This document shows, one piece after another, positions 47,493 through 53,112 of a stretch of DNA of 53,112 nt. Under the pieces are notes generated by a model. It worked only from the letters and a program-made list of their open reading frames with translations. It did not search any database and was not told the origin of the DNA. The stretch comes from a virus. The first letter of the stretch is position 1. Every line of letters begins with the position of its first letter. The translations under genes were made by a program, and so were the position numbers. The DNA lies in the IMG/VR virus record IMGVR_UViG_3300025896_000034, positions 1 through 53,112 of that record; one strand, given 5' to 3'.

Positions 47493-47521
47493 TTGACAGG
47501 AGCGCGCTCCTGTTGTATGTT
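47493..47521 (+). promoter_or_regulatory. sigma70-type promoter containing an 18-bp palindrome
   Basis: TTGACA (47493-47498), a 17-bp spacer, TATGTT (47516-47521), 29 nt before the ATG at 47551. An 18-bp perfect palindrome, ACAGGAGCG/CGCTCCTGT (47496-47513), overlaps the -35 and fills the spacer; it is a candidate operator, or a terminator stem for the gene before. Confidence 0.6.
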
Positions 47522-47550
47522 ATCTAGTCGTTTCCCACCACACTCCCCCT

Positions 47551-48222
47551 ATGTCAAAACCAACGCCCGCATCCGCCCTGTCAGCCTTCGCCAAGAAGGA
47601 ACCTGCCAAGAAAGTCACCACCCTCACTCTCGATGAGGTCGAGCTGCACAAGCAGGTCCTCGAATACGCCAAGGCTAAGAAGGCTATGGACGAAGCCGAA
47701 GCCGCCCTCAAGAAGTTCAAGCCGGAACTGCGCGACGCCGCCTTGGCGCTCTACGCTGATCACAACGTCGCTACCAGTGTTTTCGCTGGCAATGTGGCCT
47801 TGCAGTCGCCGTTCGCCGACCTGCGCGTCAACTTCAACAACGGCTACCGGTCCGCTCTGACCAACGAGGCGATCGCAGACGCCGAGGCCGCCATCGGCAA
47901 GCCTCTCAAGCAGCTGTTCACGACCGCCACGACCACTCTGGTGGACTTCGACAAGCTCCCCAAGGAGCTGCGCGCCAAGTTCGAGGAAGAGTTCCTGCAC
48001 CTGTTTGAGAAGTATGACGCCGTCGGAGCCGTCACTCTCAAGTCGGTCAACACCGTCGTGGAAGACTTCAATCAGAAGGTGCTCAAGGTCCTCACCGCTG
48101 ACGAGATCGTGGTGCTCGACCAGTCCCTGCCGATCCCAGCCACCTTCACGGTGACCCGCCTGGAGTCCCCCGAATTCATCACCGCAGCTCTCCTGAAGCT
48201 GCAACAGGGGGCTCAGGCATGA
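47551..48222 (+). CDS. hypothetical protein
   Basis: 223 residues. A helical N-terminus (DEVELHKQVLEYAKAKKAMDEAEAALKKFKPEL) is followed by an alpha/beta domain. No family recognised. Its 3' end overlaps the ligase gene by 4 bp (ATGAG), so the two are co-translated. It has its own palindromic promoter. Confidence 0.6.
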   Translation: MSKPTPASALSAFAKKEPAKKVTTLTLDEVELHKQVLEYAKAKKAMDEAEAALKKFKPELRDAALALYADHNVATSVFAGNVALQSPFADLRVNFNNGYRSALTNEAIADAEAAIGKPLKQLFTTATTTLVDFDKLPKELRAKFEEEFLHLFEKYDAVGAVTLKSVNTVVEDFNQKVLKVLTADEIVVLDQSLPIPATFTVTRLESPEFITAALLKLQQGAQA

Positions 48223-50243
48223 GCCCATACTCCTCCCCAACACCAGTTGCGAACGTGTCGGCCTTGGTCGATGAGATCGAGATCACGAAGCTCACCGAGG
48301 AACTCGAAGCGGCAGCCGCAGCCTACTACAAGGATGGCAGCTCCACGATGACCGACGCAGAGTTCGACCTCAAAGTCGAAGAGCTGCGCGAGCGCGACCC
48401 CGAAAGCGACTTCCTGAAGAAGGTCGGCGCTCCTCCGAGCAGCAACCTCCCTAAGATCGCCCACAAACTCCCAATGCTGAGCCTCAACAAGGCGACCACG
48501 CAGAAGGACTTGAAGGACTGGATCGCCCGCCTCCCAGGCCACTGCCCGGATGAAGATGGCGTCGCGGTTCAGTTCAAGATGGATGGTGCCTCGGTGGAGC
48601 TGTTCTATGACAAAGGCATGCTCGTCCATGGCTCTACCCGTGGCGACGGCGTGACCGGCGAAGATGTCACGGTTGCGGTTCGCAAGGCTGTTGGCGTCCC
48701 CGTCAAAGTCTTGTTCACCGGGCCTCTCTGGGTGCGCGGTGAAGTCACCCTGCCAATCTCCAAATGGGCTGAGGTCGATCCTGAAATGAAGACCAACCCA
48801 CGTAACGTCGGGACTGGCATCCTCAGTCGTGAGGATGGGTCGGATGCTGAGAAGCTACGTTTCACAGCATTCTCTTGCAACGGCAAGGAGATCGACACCC
48901 TTAACCACCTTCTTGAAAGCGACGTCCTAGCGTTCCTCAACCTGCAGGGATTCCATATTGCTGAGACCGCGTTCGTGAAGCTCGATCTGGAAGCCATCGA
49001 GCGCGCCATCGAACACATCCGTGAGCGTCGCCCGACCCTTGAATACGCGATCGACGGAGCCGTCATCAAGTTCAACAGTCTGCAGGCGCAGCACGCCCTC
49101 GGAGTGTCGAGCGGACGCCCCAAAGGCCAGATCGCCTTCAAATGGCCATCCGACACCATCGAGACCGTTCTGACCGGCGTCACCCTTACAGTAGGCCACA
49201 CCGGCTACATCGCCCCGACGGCCCAGCTTGCTCCGGTGCAGCTTATGGGCGTGACGGTCCAAAACGCCCTGCTCAACAACTGGGACGAGATCGCCCGCCT
49301 CGGAGTTGCCATCGGTGACACCGTGCTGGTCGAACGCTCTGGCGAAATCATCCCGAAGATCATCGGAGTCATCAAGCGCCCTGAGAACCGTCATCCCATC
49401 CTGGAGCCTACTAGCTGCCCAGAATGTGGCGGCCCATGCGCACGCTCCACCAGCACTACTGGCGAGTCCGGCGTCCTGACGGTCTGCCTGAGCAACGACT
49501 GCCCATCACGCCTCCGTGGTGTGGTCAAGCGTTGGGTCAAGTCCCTCGATATCTTGGGGATTGGCGACGACGTTCTTGACTCGATGTTCAAGAGCGGACT
49601 GGTGCGAGACCGCATCAGCCTCTACACGGTGCGTCTGGATGATCTGTCAGCCATCCGGGTCGGCAACGGCGTCCTCGGCCTCAAACGTGCTGATTCAATC
49701 ATGCATGAGATCAAAAAGACTCATGGTGCGCTGAGCATCAGCCAGTTCATCGGCTCGCTCGGCGCTCCTTATCTCGGCGTCCGTAAGGCAGCTATCATGC
49801 AGGGACTCGCTAAGGGTGAGCTCAACAAGCTCTCTGACTGGGTCGGTGGCAAGCTGCTCGAAATCGGGTCACGGGTCCAGGCCGGTGGCACCGCACCAGT
49901 GATGCACGCCTTCTTCCAACGCAATCTGGAAGAGATCAACCGCCTCGCCGTGGTCTGCCTGAAGGCTGAGAGCGACTTCGTGGAACCTGCTCCTGAGCTT
50001 GCCTCGCTGCCGGAGGGTAAGAAGCGCCACACGTTCCTGCTCACCGGTAAGTTCGACCAGAAGAAGTCCCACTACCACGACCTCATCACCGCTGCCGGTC
50101 ACCTCTTCGAAGAGGACTTCAAAGCCGGAGTCACCCACCTCGTGCAGGCTGATCCGGAGTCCGCCAGCGCAAAAACCAAGAAGGCTCAAAAGGCTGGCAT
50201 CCCAGTGATCGGGATTGACAATCTGATGTCCTTGATTTCGTAA
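48219..50243 (+). CDS. ligA: NAD-dependent DNA ligase
   Basis: 674 residues, the usual length for LigA. The adenylation motif KMDG (KxDG) lies near residue 119; further adenylation-domain motifs are STRGDGVTGEDVT and RGEVTLP. A zinc finger with four Cys (CPECGGPC...VCLSNDC) lies near 398-428, a HhH-like region follows, and a BRCT domain (HTFLLTGKFDQKKSHYHDLITAAGHLFE...AKTKKAQKAGIPVI) closes the protein. It joins nicks in DNA using NAD. Phage-encoded LigA is less common than ATP ligase. It is located in the replication gene run with the polymerase. Confidence 0.93.
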   Translation: MSPYSSPTPVANVSALVDEIEITKLTEELEAAAAAYYKDGSSTMTDAEFDLKVEELRERDPESDFLKKVGAPPSSNLPKIAHKLPMLSLNKATTQKDLKDWIARLPGHCPDEDGVAVQFKMDGASVELFYDKGMLVHGSTRGDGVTGEDVTVAVRKAVGVPVKVLFTGPLWVRGEVTLPISKWAEVDPEMKTNPRNVGTGILSREDGSDAEKLRFTAFSCNGKEIDTLNHLLESDVLAFLNLQGFHIAETAFVKLDLEAIERAIEHIRERRPTLEYAIDGAVIKFNSLQAQHALGVSSGRPKGQIAFKWPSDTIETVLTGVTLTVGHTGYIAPTAQLAPVQLMGVTVQNALLNNWDEIARLGVAIGDTVLVERSGEIIPKIIGVIKRPENRHPILEPTSCPECGGPCARSTSTTGESGVLTVCLSNDCPSRLRGVVKRWVKSLDILGIGDDVLDSMFKSGLVRDRISLYTVRLDDLSAIRVGNGVLGLKRADSIMHEIKKTHGALSISQFIGSLGAPYLGVRKAAIMQGLAKGELNKLSDWVGGKLLEIGSRVQAGGTAPVMHAFFQRNLEEINRLAVVCLKAESDFVEPAPELASLPEGKKRHTFLLTGKFDQKKSHYHDLITAAGHLFEEDFKAGVTHLVQADPESASAKTKKAQKAGIPVIGIDNLMSLIS

Positions 50244-50250
50244 AACCACT

Positions 50251-51162
50251 ATGTCGATCCTAAAAAGCCTCTTCGGAGGCTCATCCAAGCCGAAGCCAGT
50301 AGCCATCAAGCCAGAAGACCGTCTCAAGCGTGAGCTTGAGCGTGTCAACGCCGCACCCCCAGAAGGTGACGCCGAAATGAACGATCAGGAGCGCGCTCTG
50401 ATGTGCTTCTCCGCCCAAGAGAAGCGTGAGATGTTCGAGGCCCGTTGCATCCTGCAGCTCCTCCCATCTATGAGCGTCACCGCGATCACTGAGGTGGTTC
50501 AGGTCATGGAGAGGGCTGGCAAGAAGGTCACCAAGCAATACGTCCATCAGGTCATCTACCCGAAAGACCCTGAGCGTCTGTTCGCTTCCCATAGCCCTGG
50601 GTACAAGAAGGTCTGGTGCACCTTCCGTGATGCCATCCACGACAAAATCCGGATGCCGAACGAACAGGAGCTGGCAGCGATCAGCGCCCTCAAGGAAGCA
50701 CCAGTCACTCGTCGTGAGATCCTCAAGGAGATCAAGCTCTCGGAGCCTGCTGCCAAGAAGATCAGCGAGGCCTGCGCGATGCGTGACGCTTACCGGGCGA
50801 CCGTAACAGCCATTGCTCAGCTGCGCGATGGTCGCGAGGTCCTGCTGCTCGGTGTCAACGCTTCCAGGCTGAAGTGGATCAAGGTCAAGCTGCGCAAGCT
50901 CGGCATCAAGTACTCACTCCGGAAGGATGACTCGGTTTATCCGAACCGCTGCTTGATCACGCCATCGACCATCCCGGTCAAGGACGAGGTGTTCTCGGTT
51001 GAGAAGTGGCTGGCGGAGAGCATCGGCGTTGGTATCCGGTCAGTCGGTGCCGATCCGCTGATGCGCCCCAACCTTGTAGGTCCGAAGGCCGAGGAGACCC
51101 TGTTCGGGAAGACCTTCAAGGTCTATCACGTGCTCGGCAACGCGAAGTGCGCGCAGGTATAG
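50251..51162 (+). CDS. hypothetical protein
   Basis: 303 residues, strongly basic and helical, with several regularly spaced helix-turn patterns such as SVTAITEVVQVMERAGKKVTKQYVHQVIYPKD and APVTRREILKEIKLSEPAAKKISEACAM that could be DNA-binding helix-turn-helix units. No family recognised. It follows the ligase by 7 bp and ends in a 37-bp overlap with the convergent hub-like gene. Confidence 0.55.
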   Translation: MSILKSLFGGSSKPKPVAIKPEDRLKRELERVNAAPPEGDAEMNDQERALMCFSAQEKREMFEARCILQLLPSMSVTAITEVVQVMERAGKKVTKQYVHQVIYPKDPERLFASHSPGYKKVWCTFRDAIHDKIRMPNEQELAAISALKEAPVTRREILKEIKLSEPAAKKISEACAMRDAYRATVTAIAQLRDGREVLLLGVNASRLKWIKVKLRKLGIKYSLRKDDSVYPNRCLITPSTIPVKDEVFSVEKWLAESIGVGIRSVGADPLMRPNLVGPKAEETLFGKTFKVYHVLGNAKCAQV

Positions 51163-52178
51163 CACCCCTTTTTGACCTCGTGTACCCTGACGACCGCGAT
51201 GACATTCGCGGCCTCAGGGTAAAACTTTTGGTCCATGGTGATTCTGACAGGCATCTTCACACCACAGTTGGCATCACCGAACAAGTTCACGACCACGTAA
51301 CTGCGACGCCATGAAGCAAATGAGTTGCTAGTAGAGGCAAAGACCTTCAGAGCCTCTTGCTTTAGGCAAGCACGAACCTCACGTGATTTCGACTCTGATA
51401 GTGGGGTACGACCGCGCTCTTCCCCTGCAGCGAGGCCACCGGGGGAGGTCAGGAGTTCGAGCTTTTCGGGGTCAAATCCGAGGGACGTCTCTTCACCGCC
51501 TCCCTCCGCAAATGACAGCGTGGCCGACCCTTCTACCGAGTCAACTACCTGATCATAGTCTGGTCGTATGCTGTCACGCACGGTTCGCGGCGTGCAAAAT
51601 GACACCTCGTCCCCATTGGACGAGAACAGGCAATAGCCGCCCTCACCGCGTGAATTCACAGCCCTCTTCGTCAGGTGCCTTCTGATGAACTCGTGAGCAG
51701 ACCAGCCTGGACAATGCAAGATCCTGAACTCGTCCGGGGTTTGAGTAGTCTCGATGGTACCAGGCGTCATCCCTGACTCCTGAATGACGCGGGAAGCTGT
51801 CTCCGATACCTCGCCTTCGTAGTGTTTCATCAAGGACGACGCCAGCATGACGGCTCGCTTTTCGATCGTCACGAACTCAAACCGCATCGTGGTCTTGCGC
51901 CTTCTGATCCGCGATCCGATCACGATGTGACGTTGTGTAGGCAGGGTGACGGATAGCGCCGTGTCCTTGATCGAAAACTCGATCTCCCCACCGGCTTTGA
52001 TCAGCTGCGAGTAGTTGGCGAGCCAGGCTTCCGACTGCTGCCCCATCGGTTTGCTCACGTGCCACGCCATCGACCAGTCCCCATCAGCCCGGTCCACGAA
52101 CCTGAGAGACTCAAACGAGTCGCTGAGTGCGTCATCCTTGTAACGCACACACCAGGAGGTCTTTTGTTGGAATGCCAT
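51126..52178 (-). CDS. baseplate hub-like protein (gp27/gpD type, tentative)
   Basis: 350 residues. The central region (residues about 85-215: IVIGSRIRRRKTTMRFEFVTIEKRAVMLASSL..., GWSAHEFIRRHLTKRAV, YCLFSSNGDEVSFC) resembles the hub domain shared by T4 gp27, P2 gpD and related proteins, where W-S-x-x-E-F-I-R-R-x-L is a typical stretch. The C-terminal part is unrelated. Hub proteins hold the central spike and the tube. It overlaps the poly-Ser gene at its start and is in the same direction. Confidence 0.45.
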   Translation of the reverse strand: MAFQQKTSWCVRYKDDALSDSFESLRFVDRADGDWSMAWHVSKPMGQQSEAWLANYSQLIKAGGEIEFSIKDTALSVTLPTQRHIVIGSRIRRRKTTMRFEFVTIEKRAVMLASSLMKHYEGEVSETASRVIQESGMTPGTIETTQTPDEFRILHCPGWSAHEFIRRHLTKRAVNSRGEGGYCLFSSNGDEVSFCTPRTVRDSIRPDYDQVVDSVEGSATLSFAEGGGEETSLGFDPEKLELLTSPGGLAAGEERGRTPLSESKSREVRACLKQEALKVFASTSNSFASWRRSYVVVNLFGDANCGVKMPVRITMDQKFYPEAANVIAVVRVHEVKKGCYTCAHFALPST

Positions 52179-53065
52179 TAGGACGAGCTAGACGACGAAG
52201 AAGAGCTGTTGACCGACGAAGAGGACGAAGAGGACGAGGAGGAACTGTTGACCGAGCTGCTGGAGCTGGACGAACTGTTGCGCGACGAGGATGATGAAGA
52301 GGAACTGTTGACCGAGCTGCTGGAGCTGGACGAGCTGTTGACCGACGAGGATGAGGACGAGCTGGAGTTGGAAGAGTTGGACGAACGAGAGGACGCGGAG
52401 CTGGCTGAGGACTCCGAGGAATAAAGCTCTGCGATGCTATCGAGGTGTGGCACCGCGATGGCCCAGGCCGACACGATGATCGAATTCGAGTTTGGGTTGA
52501 TCAACCGGATGTCGTACTCATCCTCAGCGTCCAGAGTGAACGGAGGAAGCGACATGTCCTGGTTCATGAACTTAGGAGCCTCGGTGAGGTCAACGATGGC
52601 GTTGGTGCCGAGGTTGTACAGGACTACCCTGGCTGTGGACACCGTGGCGTCACTCGATGAGGAGGACGAGGATGACCCCTCGGGGTCAATGAGGTGCAGG
52701 CTTAGGCCGACGCCGACGTAGCCCCAGCGCGAGATCCCAGCAACCGGGTTGATCCGGCCAAGGGAGATCCAGTCGCCGCCCGGAAGGCGCAACGACGGCA
52801 TGTTGTAGGTGACTCCCCCACGGTTCCCCAAAAAGGAGATCACGGAGCGCAGGCCGATCTCAAGGACCAAGTCCCGCCTGAACAGATCTCCTTCAACCCT
52901 TTGGCGCGTGTAGGCATTGACCGGGTCTTCACCGGCGGTGACCTGCAGGGCAGCGTTCGGGTTGTTGTAGGGGTCGCCAACCAAGGGGTTGACGCGTGAC
53001 CAATAGCTGAGCCACAGGGCTGGTGCGTTGGTGTCGAGACGGTCGATGGGTACGGGAGAGGGCAT
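52178..53065 (-). CDS. probable virion protein with poly-Ser tail
   Basis: 295 residues. Residues 1-130 and 140-215 look like strand-rich virion domains (LRSVISFLGNRGGVTYNMPSLRLPGGDWISLG..., EYDIRLINPNSNSIIVSAWAI), joined by a run of eight Ser; the last 80 residues are Ser runs broken by VNS, RNS and SSN units. The tail is the longest of the three in the window. Location next to a hub-like gene suggests a baseplate or fibre-associated protein. The CTACTTAT octamer lies 5 nt before the ATG. Confidence 0.6.
   Translation of the reverse strand: MPSPVPIDRLDTNAPALWLSYWSRVNPLVGDPYNNPNAALQVTAGEDPVNAYTRQRVEGDLFRRDLVLEIGLRSVISFLGNRGGVTYNMPSLRLPGGDWISLGRINPVAGISRWGYVGVGLSLHLIDPEGSSSSSSSSDATVSTARVVLYNLGTNAIVDLTEAPKFMNQDMSLPPFTLDAEDEYDIRLINPNSNSIIVSAWAIAVPHLDSIAELYSSESSASSASSRSSNSSNSSSSSSSSVNSSSSSSSSVNSSSSSSSSRNSSSSSSSSVNSSSSSSSSSSSVNSSSSSSSSS
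52181..52423 (-). repeat. poly-serine coding repeat
   Basis: Ser-run coding DNA (TCC/AGC/TCG mix) with VNS spacers. It shares the CTCGGTCAACAGTTC core with 2257-2451 at the opposite end of the window. Confidence 0.75.
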
Positions 53066-53070
53066 GCTTT

Positions 53071-53078
53071 ATAAGTAG
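53071..53078 (-). promoter_or_regulatory. CTANNTAT octamer (candidate phage promoter)
   Basis: CTACTTAT on the minus strand, 5 nt before the ATG at 53065. Confidence 0.45.
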
Positions 53079-53084
53079 TTATCG

Positions 53085-53101
53085 GTTCTCTCTAGGAGAA
53101 C
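53085..53101. promoter_or_regulatory. inverted repeat in divergent region
   Basis: GTTCTC-tctag-GAGAAC, perfect 6-bp arms. It lies between the minus-strand start at 53065 and a possible plus-strand ATG at 53110, at the window edge. Candidate operator; the right-hand gene is cut by the window end. Confidence 0.35.
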
Positions 53102-53112
53102 ACACCCAATGA

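Noticed and set aside
52209-52424. Acidic ELLELDELL-type frames opposite the poly-Ser regions (also 2223-2444 and 9011-9472)
   Set aside because: They are the reverse complement of TCC/AGC serine codons; their leucine-aspartate repeats are an artefact.

Overview
This window is a 53-kb piece of a tailed-phage genome with a contractile tail, distantly T4-like. The sequence shows a tail sheath (gp18 type), a tail-tube-like protein (gp19 type), a portal (gp20 type), baseplate wedge proteins (gp25 and gp53 types), a hub-like protein, a UvsW-type helicase, a gp47/SbcD-type nuclease and a gp55-like sigma factor. With these come class Ia ribonucleotide reductase, a family A DNA polymerase and an NAD-dependent DNA ligase. 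No tRNA, rRNA, CRISPR array or integrase was seen. The DNA is moderately GC-rich. Genes are packed with 1-4 bp overlaps, and most intergenic starts lack a clear Shine-Dalgarno sequence. The host cannot be named from sequence alone, but it should tolerate leaderless or SD-less initiation.

Layout: 16-3054 (+) small unknown genes and two paralogous probable virion proteins, each followed by a strong terminator, then a winged-helix-like gene. 2963-4898 (-) a compact TnpB / HIRAN / DUF4406 gene set. 4942-16481 (+) a PAAR-like protein, a gp26-like protein, a large repeat-built fibre, a tail-tube-like protein and an intein-split SWIM zinc-finger protein, followed by unknown genes. 16478-20769 mixed strands: HU-like protein, fibre-like protein, SbcD-like nuclease, MptE/DUF115-like protein. 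20812-25646: MazG-like protein, tail sheath and associated structural genes. 25696-31302: PAS-domain membrane protein, PDDEXK-like nuclease, sigma-like factor, zinc-ribbon membrane peptide, UvsW-like helicase. 31318-32309 (+) two unknowns ending at a bidirectional terminator. 32408-42815 (-) NrdB, NrdA (with intein), gp53, a PKD-gp25 fusion, the portal and three unknowns. 42830-43231 is a non-coding, hairpin-rich region. 43232-51162 (+) DNA polymerase (UDG-like domain, exonuclease, polymerase, intein), small genes, DNA ligase and an unknown. 51126-53065 (-) a hub-like protein and a poly-Ser structural protein.

The most notable features are: (1) three different LAGLIDADG inteins, each placed in an essential motif (a CxC zinc site, the NrdA catalytic Cys, the PolA IQ-AAD helix), one of them ending in Gln; (2) interchangeable poly-serine C-terminal tails on virion-type proteins; (3) an expression code with sigma70-type promoters placed so that the ATG is at or near +1, a recurrent CTANNTAT octamer 5-9 nt before ATGs, and a recurrent TTTCT leader motif; (4) a structured non-coding region in front of the polymerase gene; and (5) a nuclease-competent TnpB heading a tight three-gene set. 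Functions marked as unknown were not recognised; everything rests on reading the sequence without database searches.
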